In this document: positions 5,178 to 12,400 of the stretch, one piece after another
How the letters are laid out: every line of letters starts with the position of its first letter
How positions within the stretch are numbered: position 1 is the stretch's first letter
Origin: JAVZJR01 sp964435235
Lineage (GTDB): Archaea > Micrarchaeota > Micrarchaeia > Anstonellales > Bilamarchaeaceae
Length of the DNA stretch: 13,645 bases
Direction: 5' to 3'
Assembly: GCA_964435235.1 (NCBI GenBank)
Contig: CAYSXZ010000036.1
Coordinates: 1-13,645, forward strand
Notes under the pieces: model-generated
Database searches by the model: none
Told to the model about the DNA's origin: nothing
The model's input: only the letters and a program-made list of their open reading frames with translations
Position numbers and translations under genes: made by a program

Positions 5178-7091
5178 ATGGATCTGAAAAAGGTAGCGTT
5201 GATGGTGCTTGGCATACTGGTCTTGTTTATTATGACCGGCGTTCTGGTTTTCTTTTCAGGAATACTAAGCAGCGAAAATGAAGAAGAGAAGATAGAGACG
5301 AGATTTAATGTCCTTGAAATGGGAAATGCAGGAAATTATGGTTATGTTGTTTACGATTTTTCAGGAGAAGGAAACATAACCCTCGTAAGTTATAGAAAAG
5401 AAGCAGCCAGAGAGATAACGGTAATACGCGACAACGAAGGAATAGAAATGGAAAATTTTGATGAGTTTATAGAAATGCTTAAGCCCCTAGAAAGATATGG
5501 ATACACAATAAAAATCAGCGACAGAAGAATGCTCGGGGATGGTGTATATATAATACCAACTGGAGCGATGCCTACTTATGTTCTTGACGACTTAAAAAAC
5601 AATGTAACTAATGGGGTGGTGATATATCTAGGAAAAAAGAATTTTGTGCTTCGCGGCGGGATGCAAGAAAGAGATTGGTATAATGAGCTTACGCCAGGCC
5701 ATAGGGATAGAATATTAATCTATGAAAAAACGCTTAAGGAATATATGAAATCCGAAAATTATACTATTGTTACAGATATACTTGAGAATAAATGGTCCAT
5801 CGACAGCAAGATCACATACAGCATAGCTGGAAATGGAAAGAAAACATCTAAGGTTCCAATAAAGGATGGAAGATATATTAGAATAATATACGATCTTGGA
5901 ACGCGGATTGGTTTGACGGATTCAGTTGCGCTCAAGCCAGTTTCGAATGTCCTTCTTCCAGAACCAGAAAACAAGTATCCCTCCCAGGATTCTGTTCTTG
6001 TTTTTCGTTTGAATGAAACTGATGGTATAGCTTACTTCACAGTAACGAAGGACGGTATTGAGTTGCGAAGTAAGAAACTTCCAACAGTAGTAAATGGAAG
6101 TATTTTTAGAGAGGTTTTGGAATTTGATAAACCAGGGGAGTATATCTTAAGGGTTGTGGATAATAGTGGAACTATAGCGAGCGGAGTACTACATGTAAAT
6201 GAATTAAAAATCGAACATTATGGTAGGACAGGCTACAACAATTATTTCCGTATAACTGTTGATGGCGTTCCTCTAAAAAGCGCAGAGGTGGAAGCAAACT
6301 TAGAAAATTCTACCGTTACAAAAAAGTTTTTTGTTAGTGAGGGGGAGCTTACGATAGGCGCGCAGCTAAGAAAGGGGGAGAACGTTTTTGTTATGAAAAT
6401 TGAGGGAGAAACAATTAGAGTGCCTGTAAATTATGAGGAAGAAAATATATTCGATGTTTATGTTAAATATGGTATACCTGGTGCGCTGCTTGTTCTGATT
6501 GTATATGCGGGAGCAAGATTTAGCAGAAAACCAGTATATATTCTTAGGGCAACCGAAGGCTCAAAAGAAATAAGAAAGGAGATAAAGATAAAAACAGGCG
6601 ACCTCATCGAGGCCTTCAAGAATATAAGAGAGGATATAAAAATTGGAAAAAACCCAATAACAGTCCAAGAATTTGAGATGGCTATTAAAAGATATGTCAC
6701 AAAGGGAGCGGATGTTACCGATGGAAACATAGAGGAGATGCTCAAGCATCTTGTTGATAGAGGAATACTCGAAAGCCATAGGCAATATTATCAGTTCACA
6801 GGGGAAGGAAATGTGAAAGAAAAAACCCTTTTAAGAATGATAAAGGAAAAATTAATAGAAAATGGAATAAGCTTCAAAATGTCCGGCAAACGCTTTATCA
6901 CAAAGGATTATGAGATAGGATTGTTTGGGGAAAAATTCAAAAATAAAGCAATTATAGTGGTGGATGATGAAGGCGAAATAAAAAAGATAATGGAAAGCCT
7001 TGACCGCAATGAGAAGGCGAAGATAAGAATAAAGGAAGCGAATGGAATGTTAACCTTCGTGCCAATAGATAAACTAGATGAGATGCTTTAG
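5178..7091 (+). CDS. Two-TM protein with external domain and cytoplasmic winged-helix-like domain
   Basis: I do not recognise this 637-residue protein as a named family. It opens with an N-terminal membrane anchor (about 5-30), then an external region of roughly 400 residues. Within it, DGVYIIPTGAMP through NGVVIYLG (about 118-150) has the alternating hydrophobic-strand pattern of a Rossmann or class I amidotransferase-like fold, and residues about 270-425 look like two or three beta-sandwich domains. Several Asn-X-Ser/Thr sequons support an outside location. A second membrane segment (about 430-450) leads to a cytoplasmic part of about 185 residues. In this part PITVQEFEMAIKRY then NIEEMLKHLVDRGILE and YYQFTG look like a winged helix, followed by an alpha/beta domain to the C-terminus. 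The architecture suggests a membrane-bound sensor or an envelope-to-cytoplasm linker (inference). It follows pheS with its own Shine-Dalgarno, in the same operon. Confidence 0.8.
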   Translation: MDLKKVALMVLGILVLFIMTGVLVFFSGILSSENEEEKIETRFNVLEMGNAGNYGYVVYDFSGEGNITLVSYRKEAAREITVIRDNEGIEMENFDEFIEMLKPLERYGYTIKISDRRMLGDGVYIIPTGAMPTYVLDDLKNNVTNGVVIYLGKKNFVLRGGMQERDWYNELTPGHRDRILIYEKTLKEYMKSENYTIVTDILENKWSIDSKITYSIAGNGKKTSKVPIKDGRYIRIIYDLGTRIGLTDSVALKPVSNVLLPEPENKYPSQDSVLVFRLNETDGIAYFTVTKDGIELRSKKLPTVVNGSIFREVLEFDKPGEYILRVVDNSGTIASGVLHVNELKIEHYGRTGYNNYFRITVDGVPLKSAEVEANLENSTVTKKFFVSEGELTIGAQLRKGENVFVMKIEGETIRVPVNYEEENIFDVYVKYGIPGALLVLIVYAGARFSRKPVYILRATEGSKEIRKEIKIKTGDLIEAFKNIREDIKIGKNPITVQEFEMAIKRYVTKGADVTDGNIEEMLKHLVDRGILESHRQYYQFTGEGNVKEKTLLRMIKEKLIENGISFKMSGKRFITKDYEIGLFGEKFKNKAIIVVDDEGEIKKIMESLDRNEKAKIRIKEANGMLTFVPIDKLDEML

Positions 7092-7112
7092 GTCTCAATA
7101 CTTGGCGGTTCT

Positions 7113-8396
7113 ATGAAGAAGTTGCTTCTTTTGTTGGCTTTCCTTTCATTCTCCTCTGCGCTTTATGATGACCCTCCGCTTGCTTCGGTGGCGGCATCAA
7201 ATCGTGCGACCGCATCTTCCATTCTTTTCAATCATTTTAACGAGAGTATTGCAAAGAGCGTAAGCATTCATGCAGTTGGGAATATTATTTACTCAAACGC
7301 GAGTATGAGAATTGCTGGTCTTACGTTAGTAGTGGACAATGCAACGAGCCCTGGGCTGAATACTGGAGTAATCATTGAAAAGGGCGGAGTGACTGGACAT
7401 CTAATGCAAAAAAGCGGTATTGGTAGGTGTGATAGAACGTTCTTTGAAAGATACGGAGATAATGCGGAGTGCGACTTTGATAATGATGGATGTTCTGAGT
7501 ATGAAAACTCAACAGATATTTTTTATACCATAAATGTTACCTTCTTCTTTAGGGACTCAAGCACAACAGAAAAAGTGAACGAGGAGACTGTAAGAATTTT
7601 TGATAAAACATTTGGTAATGCCGTAACGAATGTCATTTCCATACCGGCCTTGATAGAGCAAGTGATGGAAAATTCGTCTGGAATAGAAAATCTGTCAGTG
7701 GTTCTTAATGGAACTGCAACCGCTGTTTATGATATTGTTGATAGGGAAAATGCAGGTGTTGGTTGCATAGACAGTCATACGGTCGTATTTGATTCTATGG
7801 GCTTTAGCGATATGGCGATTTATAGGGTAGAAGGTAAAAATAAATTCTTTTTCCTAAGTGCCCCCATACTGAACGAGCAATGGTTTAGGAATAATCAATT
7901 CGACAACGTCGTTCTCTCGCAGAGTAGGATGTATAAGGTAGAGATAGTTAAAAATGATGAAAAAGTGAAAAACTTCACACTCTATCGTTTCAACACTACG
8001 ACAAACGGCTTTGGGCTGTTGGAGATTGTTTCTGTGCCGGCAGAGGATATCTCTACGTTTATAGGCACGGTAAATATAACCCCATCTCATCTGGATAGTG
8101 ATAATCACACGTACGCTTTTTTATACAGATTTAACTATAGTTATGATGGGATTGGTGACAATATCCTTGCACTATTGGTAAAGGATGTTTTTGGGAGGAG
8201 TGAAAATTATACACAGAAGATAAAAAGTAGGCAACTTTCTTACGATTCGAACAAAACAGAAACTGGCAACGATTATAATGCAGCTACGACAAGAAAGAGC
8301 GCTTCACTTTCTATAGAAAATCTAAGAATGCTTGAAATAGGTTTTGGTATGCTGGGAGTGCTGGTAATATTGATTGCATATCGTACAAGAAAATAG
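7113..8396 (+). CDS. Sequon-rich cell-surface protein with C-terminal anchor
   Basis: The 427-residue protein has a signal peptide (MKKLLLLLAFLSFSSALY, cleavage near 16-18), a long external region and a single membrane segment near the C-terminus (about 402-423) with a short basic tail (RTRK). About fifteen Asn-X-Ser/Thr sequons (for example NES, NAS, NVT, NSS, NGT, NFT, NHT, NYS) point to heavy N-glycosylation, as on archaeal S-layer and surface proteins. Residues about 110-132 hold three Cys around DFDNDGCSEYE, a DxDNDG-type loop like those that bind calcium in EF-hand or thrombospondin type 3 repeats; a fourth Cys near 218 could complete two disulfides. The family is not recognised. It follows the 5178 gene by 21 bases, with a weak GGCGG ribosome site, and ends 14 bases before the convergent TRAM gene. 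Confidence 0.8.
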   Translation: MKKLLLLLAFLSFSSALYDDPPLASVAASNRATASSILFNHFNESIAKSVSIHAVGNIIYSNASMRIAGLTLVVDNATSPGLNTGVIIEKGGVTGHLMQKSGIGRCDRTFFERYGDNAECDFDNDGCSEYENSTDIFYTINVTFFFRDSSTTEKVNEETVRIFDKTFGNAVTNVISIPALIEQVMENSSGIENLSVVLNGTATAVYDIVDRENAGVGCIDSHTVVFDSMGFSDMAIYRVEGKNKFFFLSAPILNEQWFRNNQFDNVVLSQSRMYKVEIVKNDEKVKNFTLYRFNTTTNGFGLLEIVSVPAEDISTFIGTVNITPSHLDSDNHTYAFLYRFNYSYDGIGDNILALLVKDVFGRSENYTQKIKSRQLSYDSNKTETGNDYNAATTRKSASLSIENLRMLEIGFGMLGVLVILIAYRTRK

Positions 8397-8410
8397 AAAA
8401 TTTGGAAATC

Positions 8411-8641
8411 CTAAACCTTTTCTCCAACTGCATAAGTTCTTTTTACATCTACTATTTTTACCTTGCAGCTCTCTCCTTTCTGAGCATTCTTAACAAAGAT
8501 AACAAATCCTTCTACCTTCGCTATCCCATCTCCTTGCCCACCTACACTCTCAATCGTAACGTTGACTACATCCCCGACTGCTACCGGCTTCGGGCTCTCA
8601 AATTTTTTAAATCCTTTAGTTCTTCCTTTTTCTTCTTCCAC
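8411..8641 (-). CDS. TRAM-domain RNA-binding protein (GTG start)
   Basis: At 76 residues this is a stand-alone TRAM domain with a short charged N-terminal tail. The domain spans about 20-76: VGDVVNVTIESVGGQGDGIAK (split: VGDVVNVTIES, GGQGDGIAK), then FVIFVKNAQKGE and VKIVDVKRTYAVGE, the five-stranded beta pattern found also at the ends of TrmA/RumA and MiaB-type tRNA enzymes. Stand-alone TRAM proteins in methanogens and haloarchaea bind RNA, affect RNA folding and respond to cold. The start codon is GTG, not ATG, fixed by the Shine-Dalgarno AGAGGTGA 4 bases upstream. It is divergent from tRNA-Thr, and both promoters seem to use the same AT-rich element near 8677-8688. Confidence 0.9.
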   Translation of the reverse strand: MEEEKGRTKGFKKFESPKPVAVGDVVNVTIESVGGQGDGIAKVEGFVIFVKNAQKGESCKVKIVDVKRTYAVGEKV

Positions 8642-8645
8642 AATT

Positions 8646-8653
8646 TCACCTCT
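8646..8653 (-). promoter_or_regulatory. Shine-Dalgarno for the TRAM gene
   Basis: AGAGGTGA on the minus strand lies 4 bases before the GTG start codon and determines that start, since no ATG lies nearby in frame. Confidence 0.65.
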
Positions 8654-8676
8654 ACTTATGCTCTCTTTTCTACCAA

Positions 8677-8688
8677 TCTATCTTTTAA
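8677..8688. promoter_or_regulatory. AT-rich element likely serving as TATA box in both directions
   Basis: On the plus strand CTTTTAA is about 29 bases before tRNA-Thr. On the minus strand TTAAAAGATAGA predicts a start near 8656, giving the TRAM mRNA a leader of about 15 bases that contains its Shine-Dalgarno. Sharing is an inference from spacing. Confidence 0.4.
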
Positions 8689-8714
8689 CCTTTTCTCTCT
8701 TCAAAAAAATATAA

Positions 8715-8844
8715 GCCTCTGTAGCTCAGAGCTCTGAAGCAGGTGCTGGATCTGCTTTAAGCGTGCAACAGCAGAGCGACCGCTTCGTAAGGTAGACACA
8801 CTCGTAAAAGCGGTAGGTCGGGGGTTCAAATCCCTCCAGGGGCT
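8715..8844 (+). tRNA. tRNA-Thr(CGT), interrupted in D loop and anticodon loop
   Basis: Cloverleaf parts are all present: acceptor GCCTCTG (8715-8721) with CAGGGGC (8837-8843), D stem GCTC (8724-8727) with GAGC (8774-8777), anticodon stem ACCGC (8779-8783) with GCGGT (8810-8814), variable loop AGGTC, and T arm GGGGG-TTCAAAT-CCCTC (8820-8836). The anticodon is CGT (8786-8788) and the discriminator is T8844, the base expected for archaeal tRNA-Thr. No CCA is encoded. The anticodon loop is 26 rather than 7 bases, fitting a 19-nt intron at the classical 37/38 position. The D loop is 46 bases. Removing 39 bases (8732-8770) would leave a 7-base loop AGAGGCA that restores G18-G19, but I find no bulge-helix-bulge there. 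The insertion contains a 12-bp palindrome (8726-8737) and a 6-bp hairpin (8737-8742 with 8752-8757). A damaged pseudogene is the alternative. Confidence 0.8.
8790..8808 (+). other. Predicted 19-nt tRNA-Thr intron at position 37/38
   Basis: With anticodon stem ACCGC/GCGGT as outer helix, TTCG (8784-8787) faces CGTA (8803-8806) as a 4-bp central helix with one T-T mismatch. Bulges TAA and AAA flank it, and GGT/ACT closes the intron hairpin. Cutting after the second base of each bulge leaves the loop TTCGTAA. The fit is relaxed rather than perfect. Confidence 0.55.
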
Positions 8845-8863
8845 TTGTGCGAGTAAAAAGAAA

Positions 8864-8875
8864 GAATTAAAAATA
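8864..8875 (+). promoter_or_regulatory. TATA box for the 30-codon ORF
   Basis: GAATTAAAAATA, preceded by the purine-rich AAAGAAA, lies about 26-28 bases before the ATG at 8895, the same spacing as the leaderless genes of this window. Confidence 0.45.
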
Positions 8876-8894
8876 ATAACAAAGAGAAATAAAC

Positions 8895-8987
8895 ATGAAC
8901 GAAAACGAACCTCCCCTAGTAATCGTGTCTGATGACGTACTTGAGATTGATGGCTTTGTACTTAAGAGAGGAATTTTAGAAGATTAG
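8895..8987 (+). CDS. Possible 30-residue leaderless small protein between two tRNA genes
   Basis: An ATG-to-TAG frame encodes 30 residues: it starts MNENEPPLVIVSDDVLEIDG and ends FVLKRGILED. The peptide is acidic, with Pro-Pro followed by alternating hydrophobic residues that could form a beta hairpin. No family is recognisable. Support comes from a TATA-like box at leaderless spacing and a balanced amino-acid mix. Against it, the frame is short, has no Shine-Dalgarno, and its last third must also contain the promoter of the initiator tRNA. The interval might instead be simple intergenic DNA. A C/D sRNA reading was tested and rejected. Confidence 0.35.
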   Translation: MNENEPPLVIVSDDVLEIDGFVLKRGILED

Positions 8988-8995
8988 GCTAATCT
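8981..8995. repeat. Perfect palindrome just upstream of initiator tRNA
   Basis: AGATTAG and CTAATCT flank a single G, forming a 15-bp palindrome whose right arm ends 2 bases before the tRNA. It overlaps the stop codon of the small ORF. It may be a protein-binding site or may fold in the 5' leader of the pre-tRNA. Confidence 0.6.
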
Positions 8996-8996
8996 T

Positions 8997-9095
8997 AGCG
9001 GGATAGGGGAGCCTGGAGTTCCCGCTGGGCTCATAACCCAGAGGTCGGTGGTTCAAAATCTTTTTATTAAAGAGATGAAAATCCACCTCCCGCTA
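8997..9095 (+). tRNA. Initiator tRNA-Met(CAT) with intron in the T loop
   Basis: Acceptor AGCGGGA (8997-9003) pairs with TCCCGCT (9088-9094), giving the A1-U72 pair of archaeal initiators; the discriminator is A9095 and no CCA is encoded. The D stem is GGGG/TCCC with loop containing GG (9015-9016). The anticodon stem CTGGG/CCCAG (9025-9029, 9037-9041) carries the three consecutive G-C pairs that mark initiators, around loop CTCATAA with anticodon CAT at 9032-9034. The variable loop is AGGTC, and the T stem is GGTGG (9047-9051) with CCACC (9083-9087). The T loop is 31 instead of 7 bases; removal of 9058-9081 restores TTCAAAT. The T-loop intron is therefore predicted between positions 59 and 60. 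It would have to be removed for the tRNA to fold, so this gene depends on the splicing endonuclease. Confidence 0.92.
9058..9081 (+). other. 24-nt intron with canonical bulge-helix-bulge in initiator tRNA T loop
   Basis: Outer helix is the T stem GGTGG/CCACC. TTCA (9052-9055) pairs perfectly with TGAA (9076-9079) as the 4-bp central helix. The 3-nt bulges are AAA (9056-9058) and AAT (9080-9082). TCTTTTT (9059-9065) pairs with AAAGAGA (9069-9075), with one T-G pair, around loop ATT. Cutting after the second base of each bulge gives TTCAAA joined to T, the exact 7-nt T loop. Confidence 0.9.
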
Positions 9096-9130
9096 ATATC
9101 AGAAAAGATTCAAAGGCAGAGGAAGTGAGG

Positions 9131-9379
9131 TTATTTTAGAAGGTTAGAGGCAGTTCCTTGTATTATTGTTGCTGCGCCAGCAATTGCGGCTACAATTATT
9201 CCTCCTATAATCATACTCACTCCACTAGTCTGCCATTTTCCCCTACTATCCGGTGGTTGCGTATAGGAAAGACCGTAAATAATCCCTCCTAACACCATTA
9301 GGATTATGGATATCGTAGGGGCGGCCCCAAGCAAAAATGCTGATATATTAGACAACGTAACTTCCAGTCCTATTGGCAT
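9131..9379 (-). CDS. Two-TM small membrane protein, VirB2/TrbC pilin-like
   Basis: The 82-residue protein has two membrane segments, about 8-37 and 52-76, both rich in Gly, Ala and Ile, separated by a short polar loop (TQPPDSRGKWQTSG). Pattern pieces such as ILMVLGGIIYGLS and IIGGIIVAAIAGAATII match the layout of VirB2/TrbC conjugative pilins and their archaeal relatives such as CedA1/TedC: two small-residue-rich helices joined by a basic cytoplasmic loop. Those proteins assemble with lipid into pili. No cleavable signal peptide is obvious. Homology is inferred from layout only; a holin-like or other small membrane protein remains possible. Its TATA box lies just past the stop of the giant surface gene, so it has its own promoter at leaderless spacing, 34 bases downstream of that gene on the same strand. 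No ATPase or other secretion component is in the window. Confidence 0.8.
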   Translation of the reverse strand: MPIGLEVTLSNISAFLLGAAPTISIILMVLGGIIYGLSYTQPPDSRGKWQTSGVSMIIGGIIVAAIAGAATIIQGTASNLLK

Positions 9380-9400
9380 GTTTATTACCCTGTTAGTAAG

Positions 9401-9410
9401 TATTTAAATA
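9401..9410 (-). promoter_or_regulatory. TATA box for the pilin-like gene
   Basis: TATTTAAATA is centred about 27 bases before the ATG at 9379, giving a leaderless mRNA. It begins 4 bases past the stop codon of the upstream giant gene, so abundant independent expression of the small protein is possible. Confidence 0.6.
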
Positions 9411-9413
9411 ACA

Positions 9414-12400
9414 TTATTGTTCAACCCTTTCAAGCCGTTTATACTCTTTTTTTGTCTTTTTAAGGAACGGTAATTCAAACTCTGTTTCACCACCGCCCTC
9501 CTTGCGTTTGTAATAGTAAATACCGCCAGCAGCGAGCACTGTCAACAAAGCAAGACCGATGAGCAGTAGATTACTACTCCCTTCCCCTTTATAACTGTTT
9601 AAACGTTCTAGGATAAGCCTTCCCGCCTTTAATGCGCTTATGTATTTTTGATTGGTGATAAATTCGGCCATGGCTTCGAGACCCTGCTTGACAGAGGAGA
9701 AGACGTCGCTTGGTAGGCTATCTTTTTTTACCGCAAAGGAATCCCGCACAGTCTCCAGAAGAGATTCGCTCTCTGACTTAAGCTGTTGAAGAATTTGTAC
9801 TATTTTTTCCTTTTTCTTTGCAAGCAATTCAATTTTCTTTTCTATTAAACGGCGGTCTTCTTTTCCAAACATTTCTTCTATCTCATCGAGCGCACTTTCT
9901 ATCTTCTCACTATCCACCATGAACATACTCTCCCATGGGGTTCCCTTCGCTTCGTTCTGTTGACCGCGATATGTTTTTAGAAGAGTATCAACATCCTCTT
10001 TCATATCGAAGAAGGATTTCCTCAATCTTTCGGTAGCTTCATTATTCGTTGTCTCTGCAGATTTCACAAAATTTTCTGCAGCTGTAAGGCTGGAGGCAAG
10101 CTTGACAGCATCGCCAAGGTTGTTGGTTGCGGCAAGCGTGTTCAATTTATCCTCAACACCGAGGAATTCTTGCGGTATGGTAGTAACCCCGGCTTCAAGC
10201 GTTCTCTTTTTAAATGAGTTATAGGCATCCCACGAAGCTGCTTGGAATTCGCTGATTGTGCTTTCCTTCCAATTCGTTCCTGCTTCTTTAAGTACGCCAA
10301 CTGCTTCTCGTAGGTTTGTTGCTGCTTCAGCTCTTTCGAGTGCATTCTCTACCGTTGTCTTTCTACTTTTCATCTTCTCTATCAAAGAGTTGTTCATCCC
10401 TTCTACGGAACGAAGAGCAGAATCTATCTCAGATTTTTCATTCTGTAGCGCCAAACGAAGGCTGTTGTACTCCCTGGCAAGCGATTGCTGGGTTGCACGC
10501 CACTGATCTATCTCACCCCTCAACCGCTCTTTAATTTCTATAGCGGATGCGTAATCTCTTCTTTCGTTCGCCGCATTTATCATCGCAATCATTTGGTTTA
10601 TGCTTGCTGGGAGAGGGTCGCATTCCTTTTCAATACCTTCTATACAATTCTTACTATCTGGTATGATCGGGGCAGATGCGTCTCCTGCGCTAGTGTTCAG
10701 AATCGTATAACTGACTGCTATCAGCGCTTCCTTATCCTCCTTCAATCCGGAAAGCTCGAGAGCACAATACCTTTCGCACTCCTTCTTTGATAGCGTTGCT
10801 CCTGTAAGCACTGATATAGACATATCCGAGACGTTGTTATATTCTGTTTCGATTGTTAATGGAAGATTGTCAATGTCCATTTTCGGAAGGATTGATATCT
10901 TATAATTCAATTGAGTATTCAAACCAATTTGGACACCTTCTATATCAGTTTTGTTGATTGTGTATGCTTTATCATCTATGTATGAAACAGCGAGGGTATG
11001 TTCTCCCTTATTTAGAAGAATGCTCGTGCTCCCCCCATCTATTGTGGCGCTTCCAGCGTGTCCGTAAGAAGAAAGATCGATTCGGACTCCGCTAACATCA
11101 ACCTCGAACCTTCTTCTCTCTTCGACCCTTGCTCTTCCTTCACCTAGACCAGTTGCTTTTCTTTCTACATTTTTAGTGCGCGCTAGGACGCTGTCCTTTT
11201 CGAATATTATAGAGCGCGTCCAATATGGCCTAATCTTCTTAAACGTTAGGACGATATTGTTATTCTCCATCACAACGTTGCTTATCTCGTCCTTTCCTTC
11301 CTTTATGTCGCTATAAAGAAGTGGCAATGCTGCATCCAACGGAACACGCACGTTTATATCTTCGCCTGAATTGGCTGTTGGATTTGAAACTAAGATGAGA
11401 AGCCTTATGTGAGTTGGTTTATCTATCTTTACGCTTTCTACGTTAATCGATTTGCTTACTATTAGAGAATTTGCTATTATACTTTTTTCACAGACAGTAA
11501 GCTCTTCCGCTATCTCTCCGTAATCTCCTTCCAATTTCTTCAATCTCCCTATACCATTCATATAGTCGATTGCGTTATTTCGTATTATTCCTCTTTCTGC
11601 ATTTTCTACATTTTTCATAAGGCCGCTGCCGCAATCCCCAGAGTTGCTCATGTTCTCCAATAACTCTTTTCTGAAATCCAGGATATGATCGTATTTTATT
11701 CTCGCTTTATTTAGAATGCTAGAGATAATAGAACGCAATTCTGTGGAAATATCTCTGGTAGAGGCCTCCCCTCTAAGACCACTTATCAATGTTTTTTCAG
11801 TCTCGACATTTATATCATCCATCTCCGCTCTTCTTATCAGATCCTCTGCCTGCAAGAGAAGTTCGCTGCTCTGATTTGTAACAACCCCCTTTTGCTGAAG
11901 TGCTTGCCACGCATACGATGCCGCACGGGCGTAATATACAAATTTATCTCCTAGAACTGTTTCTGCTTCCCCTCTTTCAAAAAATGTCTTTGCCTGCTCA
12001 TAACTCTGCCTCGCTCTCGTATTTGTAGGATCCCTTTCCACAATGCTCTTTGCCTGATTTAGAAGGGTAGATGCCTCCTCTCTCTGTTGATTCACTACAG
12101 TTTCGGCGTCATTAAGAAGGCGATTTGCGTTTTCTACTAATCTTCTGTATGCTTGGCTTGCACCAGAAGCGCTCTTTGTTGCTTTCTTTAAATAGCCATC
12201 TTCGCTTGTTCTTCCATGCATCGTAGTCGCGTTAGATAGAAAGGCCTCTGCCTCGCGCTTATTGCTTTCAAATGTCGCGAAACGTTCGGCTATCGACCCT
12301 ATGCTCTCTTGTCTTATTTCTTCCTCGAATGCAACTGCCTTTCCTATCTGGGAGATCTTTTTTGATACCATCTCTGAATATTTTGCATCAACTGTTCTTT

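Noticed and set aside
8402..8737. 111-codon plus-strand frame over the TRAM gene
   Set aside because: It is antisense to a recognisable TRAM domain, runs into tRNA-Thr, and has a low-complexity Phe/Ser composition.
8925..8968. Possible second C/D box sRNA (CTGATGA and TTGATGG) inside the small ORF
   Set aside because: The first box lacks the purine of the C consensus, no CTGA D box follows either box at guide distance, and the intervals are too short.
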